Shown here: in pieces, positions 47,880-56,256 of the stretch | How positions within the stretch are numbered: position 1 is the stretch's first letter | Layout of the letters: the number at the start of each line of letters is the position of its first letter | From: Piscinibacter caeni | Lineage (GTDB): Bacteria; Pseudomonadota; Gammaproteobacteria; Burkholderiales; Burkholderiaceae_C | Direction of reading: 5' to 3' | Assembly (NCBI GenBank): GCA_003265685.1 | Contig: QJOU01000028.1 | Coordinates: forward strand, 26,518 to 90,517 | Length of the DNA stretch: 64,000 nt | Notes under the pieces: model-generated | What the model saw: only the letters and a program-made list of their open reading frames with translations | The model's database searches: none | Told to the model about the DNA's origin: nothing | Translations under genes and position numbers: made by a program

Positions 47880-47964
47880 AATCGCAGTTTCCATTCGGCT
47901 CAGCGTCGGGACTTCGTGCCGACCAAAACGCATCCTCCTCTTGTCAGTCACACAAGAGGAACGC

Positions 47965-48195
47965 ATGCGCTACTGCCAAGACAAACGGGTCAACGAACTG
48001 GTGGCTTCGTTGGTTCGCTCGGGATGGATCTTCACCCGTGGGCGACACGGGAAACTGAGGGCGCCGTGTGGCCGGCGGTTCGTCACGATTCCCTGCACCC
48101 CGAGCGACCATCGGACATTTCAGAATCTTCGCCGAGACATTCGAGCCTTCACACCTGATTCGCCCGCTCCTGCAAGGCCTCACAGGCCTGCATGA
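47965..48195 (+). CDS. HicA-like small protein (mRNA-interferase-type fold)
   Basis: About 76 aa from ATG 47965 (AGAGGA just upstream); a TTG at 47941 would add eight residues. The pattern LVRSGWIFTRGRHGKLRAP, then GRRFVTIPCTPSDHRTFQNL resembles the HicA dsRNA-binding-like fold: a GW motif, a Gly-His-Lys turn where HicA has GSHH, and a TIP strand. HicA's key His is retained in a slightly different context. No HicB antitoxin gene follows, so it is either an orphan or regulated differently. The last 47 bp overlap the convergent AbiEii gene. Confidence 0.55.
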   Translation: MRYCQDKRVNELVASLVRSGWIFTRGRHGKLRAPCGRRFVTIPCTPSDHRTFQNLRRDIRAFTPDSPAPARPHRPA

Positions 48196-49165
48196 GGGCG
48201 TCGAAGGGCACGGCACCGCCCAGCATCACCTCGTCGGCGACCATGGCCGCATAGTCGTTGGCCAACGCCTCGCGCGCAGCGCCGGCCGGCACGATCTGAA
48301 GCCCGCCGCGCGTCGCCACGCCATAGTCGATCCATGCACCCGTCGCATCCTTCTCGGCGAAGAAGCACGACTTATGTGCTGCCACCGTCTGGGCGACTGC
48401 GCGCTCGGCGACGACTTGATCGAAGTGGCTTGACCTCGCGATGGCGGCCAGGTCGTGCCAGTGCCGGGCGAACCGTTCACCGCGCAGCCGCGCTTGGGCG
48501 CAGTAGACGTGCGCCGCGGTGGCCTTCTCCCAGAAGGTGCGGCTGACACTCATGACCTGGGGTGCTGCCGTCGGGAACACGACGCCGTCGACGTGGCCGT
48601 CCATGTCGCAGGTGATCGGCATCGGCTGGTGAGGCTCACCGGTTGCGCGTCCACCGAATTCGAGGGTCACCACAGGCGCGACATACCCGGTTCCGGCGCT
48701 GAGCGCGGGGTAGTGCAGCTGCAGCTGCTCGTTCTCCTTGCCGGCAACGCGCAACTCCGCAGAGAGGCCGCTCTCAGCGAGGCGCTGCGCCAGCCACGGT
48801 CGCACCTGGGCATCGACCCAGCCAGGCAGGCTGTCGCGCACGGCGCGAGTCCACTTGTCAGCCTGGCTTCGGCTGGCCGGCAGTTCTCTACCTTCTCCAG
48901 CCAGATCCGGGATCAGGCGGCGGATGTCGACCGTCAGGTCGATGTCCTCGGAGAAGCGCTCGATGATGCGATAGGCCTTCGACAGCGACGTGCCACCCTT
49001 GAACGTCAACTGGTCTGCAACTGGCGAGTCGAAGACGGCAGCGAGCGTCCAGACGACCCACACGTCCTTCTCGAGCAGGTGCGTCGGGCGGCCAGTACGC
49101 TCGCGAGCCGCTTCCAGCACTTCGCGCCGGTCGGCCTCGCTCAGCGCGAAGAACGCTTCAGCCAC
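48149..49165 (-). CDS. AbiEii/AbiGii-family nucleotidyltransferase toxin
   Basis: 338 aa. The nucleotidyltransferase fold has FKGGTSLSKAY from residue 55 and the metal-binding FSEDIDLTVD at 71-80; the downstream helix TFWEKATAAHVYCAQ and ARHWHDLAAIA also match AbiEii. Toxins of this type transfer nucleotides to tRNA acceptor ends and stop growth, giving phage resistance by abortive infection. The gene overlaps the antitoxin-like gene by 8 bp, with the antitoxin first, as in known abiE operons. Confidence 0.88.
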   Translation of the reverse strand: MAEAFFALSEADRREVLEAARERTGRPTHLLEKDVWVVWTLAAVFDSPVADQLTFKGGTSLSKAYRIIERFSEDIDLTVDIRRLIPDLAGEGRELPASRSQADKWTRAVRDSLPGWVDAQVRPWLAQRLAESGLSAELRVAGKENEQLQLHYPALSAGTGYVAPVVTLEFGGRATGEPHQPMPITCDMDGHVDGVVFPTAAPQVMSVSRTFWEKATAAHVYCAQARLRGERFARHWHDLAAIARSSHFDQVVAERAVAQTVAAHKSCFFAEKDATGAWIDYGVATRGGLQIVPAGAAREALANDYAAMVADEVMLGGAVPFDALMQACEALQERANQV

Positions 49166-49766
49166 GAACTGCTTCCCGCCCGATCGCTTCTGCCATCCAG
49201 GAGGGCAGGCTGGCGCGGTGGCTCGTCAAGGCCTGCCACTCGGAAGGCGGCAGGCTGCGATGGAGCTTTTGCAGCGACTCCTTGGCGTGTTCACGCCCCA
49301 TCCAGGCCAGCGCCCGGATGGCAGCGCCTGCGGGTTGCGAACCCAGCACGAACATCCACCGCGGCGCCTGCTTCACGATGACTTCAGAGCGGCCGAGTTG
49401 GAGCTTGCGCGTGCGCCCGGTGGTCAGGTAGGCCTCGCGGATCGGCACTTGCTGGGTGAGACCCAGCGCGTTGGCAGCGGCGGCGCCGTGCGGAACCACC
49501 GTCTCGCCGCTGGCTGCGGCCAGTGATTCGACGACTTTCTGCGGCGCAGGCGCCCGGGTCCCGAAGCGGCTGGCGACCGGGAGCGTGTAGCTGCCCCGCG
49601 CCACGCGAAGCAGGCTGCCTGCCTTGACCAGGCGAGAGAAGGCCTGGTCCACCGCCGCCCGGCTGCCCAGGTGCAGGAACTCCTTGGGCGACAGCACGCC
49701 ACCTTCCGGCAGCGTCTTGGCTTGCTGGACGATCTGTTCGGGCAGGCTCAGGGTGGCCGCGGACAT
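49158..49766 (-). CDS. AbiEi-like (DUF6088) antitoxin/regulator
   Basis: 202 aa. An N-terminal winged-helix (LSPKEFLHLGSRAAVDQAFS, then RLVKAGSLLRVARGSYTLP) is followed by the DUF6088/AbiEi C-terminal domain (LGLTQQVPIREAYLTTGRTR). AbiEi antitoxins neutralise AbiEii without a stable complex (type IV) and repress their own operon by binding inverted repeats. A candidate inverted repeat lies 28 bp upstream at 49794-49819. Confidence 0.85.
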   Translation of the reverse strand: MSAATLSLPEQIVQQAKTLPEGGVLSPKEFLHLGSRAAVDQAFSRLVKAGSLLRVARGSYTLPVASRFGTRAPAPQKVVESLAAASGETVVPHGAAAANALGLTQQVPIREAYLTTGRTRKLQLGRSEVIVKQAPRWMFVLGSQPAGAAIRALAWMGREHAKESLQKLHRSLPPSEWQALTSHRASLPSWMAEAIGREAVRG

Positions 49767-49793
49767 GGGTTGGCTGGGTGGTGTGCTTTGGAA

Positions 49794-49819
49794 GTCAGAA
49801 GTGTACTATAGTATCTGAC
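49794..49819. promoter_or_regulatory. Palindromic operator candidate of the abiE-type operon
   Basis: GTCAGA (49794-49799) and TCTGAC (49814-49819) are perfect inverted repeats flanking a 10-bp perfect palindrome TACTATAGTA (49804-49813). The TATAGT/TACTAT part also looks like a -10 element on either strand. A site combining operator and -10 fits autoregulation by the AbiEi-like protein. Confidence 0.6.
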
Positions 49820-49925
49820 ATTGTCCATCTGGCCGACGATCAGTCGGTTGCTCGAATCCGTAGCCGCCCGCAACGATGGCGGTCGAACGCGGAGCAATTT
49901 GCAGGCAATGCCGAGGTAAACAGGC

Positions 49926-52370
49926 TTGGCCGATCCTGACGAACTTCCCGCCCTGCGCGCCGAGAACGCGCGCCTGATCAAGCTGCTCGATGCTCACGGA
50001 ATCGAATGGCGCGAGCGCGTCTTGCCAGTCGTCGCTGCTGACACGCGCGGCGCCGACCGGCCATTGCTGAGGACGGAAGCCTCATCGCCGCAACCGCCAC
50101 AGGTCAGACTGAGCCCCGCCGAGAAGGTCGCCTTGTTCGGTCGGCTCTTCAAGGGCCGGACCGACGTCTTCCCGGTGCGTTGGGAGAGCAAGACCTCCGG
50201 CAAGTCGGGCTATGCGCCGGCGTGCGCCAACGAGTGGCGGCCGGGCGTGTGCGAGAAGCCGCGCATCAAGTGTTCGGAGTGCCGCCATCGCGAACTGATT
50301 CCGCTCTCGGACGCTGTGCTCTACAGCCACCTCGCAGGCGAGCTGACCGCCGGGCTGTACCCGCTGCTTCCGGACGACAGCTGCCATCTGGTGGCCGTGG
50401 ACTTCGACGACGAGGACTGGCGGTCAGACGCCTTGGCCTTCCGGCGAAGTTGTGAAGCGCTGGGCGTGCCGGTCTCTGTCGAGGTCTCGCGGTCGGGCAA
50501 CGGAGCGCACGCGTGGATTTTCTTCTCCGGCCGGGTATCGGCGCGGGAAGCTCGCCGGCTGGCCACCGCCGTGATCAGCCATGCGTGCGCGTCGACCCGC
50601 CAGTTGGCGTTGACGTCCTACGACCGCCTGTTTCCGAACCAGGACACGATGCCCAAGGGCGGCTTCGGCAACCTCATCGCGCTGCCGTTGCAGAAGATGC
50701 CCCGTGAGGCTGGCAACAGCGTCTTCGTCGACCAGGACTGGCGACCCTATGACGACCAGTGGGCCTACCTGGCCGGAGTGGACCGCATGGCGGTGCAGGA
50801 CATCGAGCCGACAGTGCTGAGGGCCACGGCAGGTGGTCATCCCCTGGACGTCACATTCGTCGAGGAAGAAGACCTGCGGGAGCCGTGGAAGCGCCGCTCC
50901 GCCGACGACGACCGACTGAAGGGGACGTTGCCAAGCTCCTTGGACATCACGTTGTCGAACTTGGTGTACTTCGAGCAGGCGCAGTTGCCGCAGTCGCTGG
51001 CCAACCGGCTCGTTCGGCTGGCGGCATTTCAGAACCCGGACTTCTACAAGGCGCAGGCCATGCGGATGTCCGTGTGGGACAAGCCGCGCGTGATCGGCTG
51101 CGCCCAGAATTTCCCGAATCACATCGCCCTGCCACGGGGCTGCCTCGAGCCAGCGCTGCAACTGCTGCGGGACAACGGGATCGCCGCGAACGTACGTGAG
51201 GAGCGGACCGGTGGCCAGCCGATCCAAGTGCGATTCGCCGGCGCCTTGCGGCAAGACCAATCGAACGCCGCCGAGGCATTGCTGAAATCAGACTCGGGTG
51301 TCCTGTGCGCGCCGACCGCGTTTGGCAAGACGGTGGTTGCCTCGGCCATCATCGCCAGGCGTGCAGTCAGCACGCTGGTCCTGGTCCACCGGACCGAGTT
51401 GCTCCGGCAGTGGCAGCAGAGCCTCGAATCGTTCCTCGGCGTCGACGGCAAGACCGTCGGCATCATCGGAGGTGGCAAGGACAAGCCCACGGGGATCATC
51501 GACGTTGCCGTCATGCAGTCCCTGTCACGGAAGGGCGAGGTGGATGCCAGGGTCGAGCAATACGGACAGGTCATCGTCGATGAGTGCCACCACATCGGTG
51601 CCGTTTCGTTCGACGCCATCCTCAGGGCGGCCAAGGCGCGATTTGTTCTCGGCCTGACAGCCACGCCGATCCGTCGGGATGGCCAGCAGCCCATCATCTT
51701 CATGCAGTGCGGTCCGATCCGGCACCAGGCGGGTCGTCCGATAGGTGCGCCAAGCGACTTGGTTGTCGTTCCTCGTTTCATGCCACGGCCGATCGGGCTG
51801 GCAGCCGATGTGCCGGTGCAAAGCCTTTTCAAGCACCTGGCCAGCGATTCGGAGCGAACGGCGGCGATCGTCGAGGAGGTGGTCGCCGCCGTTGCGGAGG
51901 GACGCAAGGCATTGGTGCTCACGGAGCGCACCGAGCATCTGGCAGCGATCGCCCAGATGCTGGCAGGCCGCGCCTCACCTTTGTTCGTCATGCAGGGCCG
52001 GATGTCGAGCAAGCAGCGCGCTGCCGTGCAGGCCCAACTCGATGCGCTGCCACCCGATGCACCACGTGTCCTGCTGGCCACAGGGAAGCTCGTTGGAGAG
52101 GGATTTGATCATCCGCCACTCGACACCCTGATCCTGGCGATGCCCGTGTCCTGGAAGGGCACCTTGCAGCAGTACGTCGGGCGCCTGCATCGGGCGCATG
52201 CTGGAAAGTCGGAGGTGCGCGTGGTCGACGTGATCGACCTCGGCCATCCGATGCTTGAGCGGATGTGGGAGCGGCGCCAGAAAGGCTATCGATCGCTCGG
52301 CTACGTGCTGAAGACGTCGGCTGATTCAACGCAAGGTGAGTTGACCGCTCAAGGCTTTGCAGCCGGCTGA
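49926..52370 (+). CDS. TOTE-type primase fused to superfamily-2 helicase, 814 aa
   Basis: TTG start with GAGGT upstream. Residues 1-25 form a short leucine-zipper-like start. Next come a Cys cluster (GVCEKPRIKCSECRHRE) and an archaeo-eukaryotic primase domain with metal motif AVDFDDEDW (about 157-163), SRSGNGAHAWIFF (about 188-200) and the strand GFGNLIALPLQ. The C-terminal half is an ERCC3/UvsW-like helicase: Walker A APTAFGKTVV near 461, DECHH near 552, GLTATPIRRD near 577 and QYVGRLHR near 749. This primase-helicase fusion is characteristic of TOTE conflict systems, a predicted defence class. No nuclease gene is fused. All key residues look intact. Confidence 0.82.
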   Translation: MADPDELPALRAENARLIKLLDAHGIEWRERVLPVVAADTRGADRPLLRTEASSPQPPQVRLSPAEKVALFGRLFKGRTDVFPVRWESKTSGKSGYAPACANEWRPGVCEKPRIKCSECRHRELIPLSDAVLYSHLAGELTAGLYPLLPDDSCHLVAVDFDDEDWRSDALAFRRSCEALGVPVSVEVSRSGNGAHAWIFFSGRVSAREARRLATAVISHACASTRQLALTSYDRLFPNQDTMPKGGFGNLIALPLQKMPREAGNSVFVDQDWRPYDDQWAYLAGVDRMAVQDIEPTVLRATAGGHPLDVTFVEEEDLREPWKRRSADDDRLKGTLPSSLDITLSNLVYFEQAQLPQSLANRLVRLAAFQNPDFYKAQAMRMSVWDKPRVIGCAQNFPNHIALPRGCLEPALQLLRDNGIAANVREERTGGQPIQVRFAGALRQDQSNAAEALLKSDSGVLCAPTAFGKTVVASAIIARRAVSTLVLVHRTELLRQWQQSLESFLGVDGKTVGIIGGGKDKPTGIIDVAVMQSLSRKGEVDARVEQYGQVIVDECHHIGAVSFDAILRAAKARFVLGLTATPIRRDGQQPIIFMQCGPIRHQAGRPIGAPSDLVVVPRFMPRPIGLAADVPVQSLFKHLASDSERTAAIVEEVVAAVAEGRKALVLTERTEHLAAIAQMLAGRASPLFVMQGRMSSKQRAAVQAQLDALPPDAPRVLLATGKLVGEGFDHPPLDTLILAMPVSWKGTLQQYVGRLHRAHAGKSEVRVVDVIDLGHPMLERMWERRQKGYRSLGYVLKTSADSTQGELTAQGFAAG

Positions 52371-52522
52371 GCCAACCCCGGGATCCGGTGCGGTCGATGC
52401 GCTCCAGTAGCCGAGTCGCGTCATAGCGTTCCGCGGACCGCGAGTTTTGAGGTCTCAATCTCTGCGTATGTGACCGCTTTAAGCGACTAAGTTGGGCGGG
52501 CTTTGGTGGCAACCTTCATGCT

Positions 52523-52774
52523 GTGCAAGACAGCCGCGCCACCATCTTTCTAACGCCCGAAGAAGCTAGCCAGCTCTTTGGTGGCCTTCGGCGCGCCGAT
52601 GCTCGGAAGCGGTTCCTTGACAGGCAAGGCATCCGATACCTTTTGAATCCACAAGGCCAACCGCTCGTCCTGCGCGAGAGTCTATTGATGGGTGAGGCAG
52701 TGCAAGCACATGCCGCCCCGAACCCTATCGCACTTCAGGCATTCTTCACTCGCCGAGCCCGGCAGCGGGGTTAG
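52523..52774 (+). CDS. DUF4224 domain protein (integrase-associated)
   Basis: 83 aa from a GTG. The N-terminal part FLTPEEASQLFGGLRRADAR followed by RQGIRYLLNPQGQPLVLR is the DUF4224 pattern, a small helix-turn-helix-like domain. In prophages of Burkholderiales such genes lie directly in front of a tyrosine integrase, sometimes as an excisionase-like factor. Exactly such an integrase start follows here at 52780, but only as a fragment. Confidence 0.78.
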   Translation: MQDSRATIFLTPEEASQLFGGLRRADARKRFLDRQGIRYLLNPQGQPLVLRESLLMGEAVQAHAAPNPIALQAFFTRRARQRG

Positions 52775-52779
52775 GGCAA

Positions 52780-52869
52780 ATGGGGCGTCCTCGTAAAACT
52801 GCAAATCAAGGCCTGCCGAAGCGCGTGTACCTGCGCAGCGGTAGGCACTTCGCGCTGGTTGGGCTTTGA
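52780..52869 (+). pseudogene. Severed N-terminus of a phage tyrosine integrase
   Basis: ATG 52780, five bases after the DUF4224 stop, opens a frame of 29 codons: MGRPRKTANQGLPKRVYLRS followed by GRHFALVGL and a stop. The MGRPRK...LP.R.Y.RSGR pattern is the conserved N-terminal tail of phage integrases that follow DUF4224 genes. The core-binding and catalytic domains are missing; sequence of another origin (helicase tail) begins at about 52859. The element that used this integrase has been cut and rejoined here. Confidence 0.65.
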
Positions 52870-53323
52870 GGTGTGCCAGGCCATGCGGCGCGTTCTCTTG
52901 AATGAGGGCGACGCGGAACTCGGACTGTCGAGGCGGGGTGCACAGCAATTGAGTGAGGTTCGTGAACTGATCACGGCACCCGAGCGACAGGGCTCAATGT
53001 TGCTTGAGCATGTGGCGTCTGGCCGGTCGCGCTGGTGGACGTTTGCGGGCGGGGCAGTCAATAGCGCGATCGCTCTGAGATTCGAGGATGCGGGAAGTGT
53101 CCGAGTAGACGACCTCTGGATAGAAGCTGACCCTGGTACGTCGATGACAAGCGTCGTCAAGTCGCCTGTGCTTCCGGTGGCAAGGAAGGCGTTCGTTTCG
53201 AACCTTGTCGAGCGGTCGGACCTGAAGTTCTCTGATTGCCTGACTGCAGAGCTGCTCGTGGAGGTTGTGGCCAGCCGATCGCTGGACGAGAAGAACCTCA
53301 GCCGGCTGGCGTCGAAGGAGTAG
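52859..53323 (+). pseudogene. C-terminal remnant of an Lhr-like DEAD/DEAH helicase
   Basis: The open frame encodes about 154 residues, starting right at the integrase break (TTG 52859 or ATG 52889). EVCQAMRRVLLNEGDAE, LSRRGAQQLSEVRELI and especially SRWWTFAGGAVNSAIALRF correspond to the C-terminal end of large Lhr-type helicases, where a CQA-RRVL and a WWTFAG-(R)AN motif occur. The ATPase domains are absent, so this is a tail without a body, probably left by a deletion that joined two elements. It could still be translated as a small protein, but I expect no helicase activity. Confidence 0.6.
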
Positions 53324-53388
53324 CCGTGTGCGGCGTGTCTACTGTCGCTCGAGGCGTCCCACACGCTGCGGCGGGCGCCTGCATCGAG

Positions 53389-54939
53389 TCACCGAGACTT
53401 TCCAGCCTCCTTAAGCAGCATTTGCTCGATGGGCAGAAGTTGAACCTCAAGACCGCCGAGGCCGGGTTCAATGGCCTCTCTCTCATGGCTGGTGCCCACG
53501 TAGATGATGGTCTCCTTGGTTGTGGCGGCAACCTGCAACTTCGCGGCGATCTTTGCGGCGACGTAGGCCGGTTCAACGCTGCCCAAATGCTCGACGAGGA
53601 ATCGTAGGGTCCGTCCGACGCGAGGCAGGTTCAGCCTGATGGCAAAGTCAAACATGAGATGCCTTTCACCGAAAGGTTCGGTGAACTCGATCTTCTCGAT
53701 CGCGACGAGCCTTCGCTGTGCGTCGGGCAGACCGTGCAACCATCGCTCCAGACGATACGCGGCGGTGTTACGTTCACCGTCGGACTCAACGGTGCAAAGG
53801 CAGTCAATGCTGAGAACCGGATGTGCGTACCCGCATAGCACGACTGGCTTACCGTCTTTTCCTTCGACAAGCCGGAATAGGCACAGGAAAGGCGCCCTTG
53901 CAGCAGACACGTTGCCGGCCCAGAACTTAACCGACGGTGGCAGATCAATCGTCCCGCAACTACCATCCTTGCCCAACGTCTGAACACGATGGTCACCGTT
54001 CGCCAGCTTTTCGACGTGCGTCACGAGCCCGATCGCTGTCACGATCGGAGAACCCTTGTGCGGCCAGTTGATCCTGAGTCTCACAAAGAGCGGCAACGCA
54101 TCGCTGAGGGGATCGCTGCTGCCTACGAGAAACGTCCAACTGGGACGCGTACCTGCCGGGAGTCCCTCACCGCCATCAAGGGCGTCTATGGCGGCTGACA
54201 ATGCATCGAACTCACAAGCCATCGTGCTTTGCCTTGTCACATGGCACAACAGCCCAGCAAGATACAACAGGGTCATCAGTTGACTCCGCACCGGGTAGAA
54301 CAGGTACGGGTTGCCCGCGAGGTCGTTTGGTCGTCGTTCGTAGTCGTGTCGCCCAGCTGAAATATCCGAAGACTCGGCGTTGGCGAGATACGTGTAGGTC
54401 CAGTCGGCGGGATTCCCGATCCTGACTTCCGGCGCCGAACCATTGTGTTGGCGAGGTTGCAAAGAGATGCTCTTGCCCTCAATCTCCGGGCAATATTGGG
54501 AATGCGGCGCGGGCCCCGGCACCCACTCGACTGCACCCACCTCGTTCAGGATACCGTGTTTGTCGTGCAAGTGACGGCGAAGGCGAATGTCAGTAAGTCC
54601 CTTTGAAGCGGAGTGCTCCGCGGCGTCGTGCGCAAGGACCGCACCTTCGACGGGTCGACGTTCAACCACTCGCACAGACAGGGCGTTTGCTGCAGCCAGT
54701 CCTTGGCAGCATACGTGGCAGACCCACACGCCTCTGGGAAGATGCAACTTTAGTGAAGCAAGATCGAAGTCTGCGGGGACCTCCCCCGTAGAAAAAGCGC
54801 AACTAAGGGCTTGCTGCAGAGGCAGTGGCAAAGCATTCAGCACATATGTTCTGTCAGAAGGGTTTGGCTTGTACGTCCCCCAACTCAGACGGTGTGGCTT
54901 GCCCACGGTGCATACAAAACCAACTTGAAGTCCTTGCAT
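53389..54939 (-). CDS. Unrecognised accessory protein, 516 aa
   Basis: I do not recognise this protein. The N-terminal 100 residues contain a Cys cluster (GVWVCHVCCQG) and, further on, His-rich LRRHLHDKHG, a possible metal site. The middle has aromatic and charged stretches (NPYLFYPVRSQLMTLLYLAG). The C-terminal third looks like a compact alpha/beta domain (RLVAIEKIEFTEPF, HLMFDFAIRLNLPRVGRT, ETIIYVGTSHERE). No signal peptide, ATPase, nuclease or transposase motif is evident. AAAGAG precedes the ATG. Codon use is visibly less GC-rich than the core. A TGAAAATCT direct repeat 18 bp apart lies at the start. It shares its strand with the 144-aa gene upstream. Confidence 0.7.
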   Translation of the reverse strand: MQGLQVGFVCTVGKPHRLSWGTYKPNPSDRTYVLNALPLPLQQALSCAFSTGEVPADFDLASLKLHLPRGVWVCHVCCQGLAAANALSVRVVERRPVEGAVLAHDAAEHSASKGLTDIRLRRHLHDKHGILNEVGAVEWVPGPAPHSQYCPEIEGKSISLQPRQHNGSAPEVRIGNPADWTYTYLANAESSDISAGRHDYERRPNDLAGNPYLFYPVRSQLMTLLYLAGLLCHVTRQSTMACEFDALSAAIDALDGGEGLPAGTRPSWTFLVGSSDPLSDALPLFVRLRINWPHKGSPIVTAIGLVTHVEKLANGDHRVQTLGKDGSCGTIDLPPSVKFWAGNVSAARAPFLCLFRLVEGKDGKPVVLCGYAHPVLSIDCLCTVESDGERNTAAYRLERWLHGLPDAQRRLVAIEKIEFTEPFGERHLMFDFAIRLNLPRVGRTLRFLVEHLGSVEPAYVAAKIAAKLQVAATTKETIIYVGTSHEREAIEPGLGGLEVQLLPIEQMLLKEAGKSR

Positions 54940-55277
54940 TGAAAATCTCTTTGATTGTGAAAATCTAGATCGCGTTTGGGATCACACATGCTTCTGCCCA
55001 TATCAGCAAAGCGGTGGCTCTGACCGCATTGAAGGAGCAAAGTGACCCACCGCTACATGTGGAGGAACTGCTGGGCGGCCACGGCAAAGGCCTCGAATCT
55101 CTTGAGCGAGTGGTCAGTCGGTCGTGCCGCTGGTGTCAAGCAAATCCTGAGAGCGAATCCAAGCGCCGCAGCTGCGAGGTGCCGAACGGCGAGTGGTTTG
55201 GGCCGGCGTAGTCCGTAAGGCAGATGAATCAGTGATCGCTGGCCCCTGTGCTACGCCTCGGAAGCCCGGCGCTATCG
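54940..55277. other. Intergenic region upstream of the 516-aa gene
   Basis: No convincing gene. TGAAAATCT occurs twice (54940-54948 and 54958-54966, spacing 18 bp) directly in front of the 516-aa gene, where a regulator or sigma factor could bind. Short frames in the rest have no codon bias or ribosome site. Confidence 0.4.
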
Positions 55278-55712
55278 CTAGCGGTGATCCCAGCTCGCAT
55301 ATTCGTCGAGCAAGTCGCTGGCTTTGTCGGTGAGACAAGACAATTGGTACTCCAGCATCTGCATGGCGCCCTCGCGTGTGTAGGGTGGTAGTGGCTCGTC
55401 GTCACCATCACACTTGTCATCGTCGTCGGCGCCATCCTGAGACTTGTCAGAAAACTCGAAGATCTCCCGGAGATCAAGGTCCATAACCAAATCCACGCGG
55501 AAGTCCGGATCATCCCGCTGGCGCGCTGCCACTGAAGCGAGATCCAGAGAGCCATTGATGCAGACGATGCTGTCCTCATTCACCGCCTGAGCCATGGCGT
55601 CGGTGCGATACACCCAGACTGATCCTGCTCGGCAAAGATTGCGGAATTCTCCATCGCTCAGGTTCGCGATGGCTGCACGGACGGCACGCTCGAGGTCTTG
55701 ACCAAAGCTCAT
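55278..55712 (-). CDS. Acidic hypothetical protein, 144 aa
   Basis: I recognise no family. Residues 1-80 form an alpha/beta-looking part (FGQDLERAVRAAIANLSDGE, VCINGSLDLASV, VDLVMDLDLREIFEF). Then comes an acidic stretch (DGADDDDKCDGDDEP), and the C-terminus is helical (AMQMLEYQLSCLTDKASDLL). Its acidity could mean DNA mimicry or binding to a basic partner, but nothing proves that. An inverted repeat TGATCAC/GTGATCA (55737-55743, 55766-55772) lies 25-60 bp before the start. It may be co-regulated with the 516-aa gene, although 338 bp separate them. Confidence 0.55.
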   Translation of the reverse strand: MSFGQDLERAVRAAIANLSDGEFRNLCRAGSVWVYRTDAMAQAVNEDSIVCINGSLDLASVAARQRDDPDFRVDLVMDLDLREIFEFSDKSQDGADDDDKCDGDDEPLPPYTREGAMQMLEYQLSCLTDKASDLLDEYASWDHR

Positions 55713-56256
55713 TTTCTATTCCATTTCTAGGCTTTTTGATCACTTCAGCTCACCACACACACGCCGTGATCATCAGGTAGCGCCAAGGTTGGCTACATGG
55801 ACTCCGTTTAAGGTCATGTAGTGGTGACTACTGGCCAAGATTGTCCAGCCGCTGAACTGTCGAATTACTCCAGCAAAGCAGCCATAGGTACCGCATTGGC
55901 GCATCAACTTGGCCATCCGAGTCATAACCGCGGCCCGAATCCAATCCGGATGGGCTGCTTCGGCGAATCTCCGATCTGAAGCCGATGCGCTTCGTGATTG
56001 GCGAGGTCTGCCCGATGGTCGCCGTGGGGTTTGGCGATCGGTAGTGGATGCGTTGCTGGTGGTCGACCTATCCAGGGCTGCCCGCTCGACGCGAAGTTCG
56101 CATGATTAGGTGAGTAAACAAGCAAAGCCATGGTCAAGCGCATGCACGCCATCTGTTTCGGATGGAATGTATGTTTTGGCGCAGGCTTTGCCGCAGGTAG
56201 CGCTTCTCTGCCGAAAGCCGGCTTAGCTGCATCGCCTGACTAGGCAATGTGGTGGC
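55713..56256. other. Divergent intergenic region between the 144-aa gene and the recombinase
   Basis: 544 bp without a supported gene. It contains the 7-bp inverted repeat TGATCAC ... GTGATCA (55737-55772) close to the leftward gene. The remainder must include the recombinase promoter. A 66-codon plus-strand frame at 55909 has no ribosome site and no recognisable product. Confidence 0.4.

Noticed and set aside
55909..56109. A 66-codon plus-strand frame in front of the recombinase
   Set aside because: No ribosome site, no recognisable product and atypical composition; left as intergenic.
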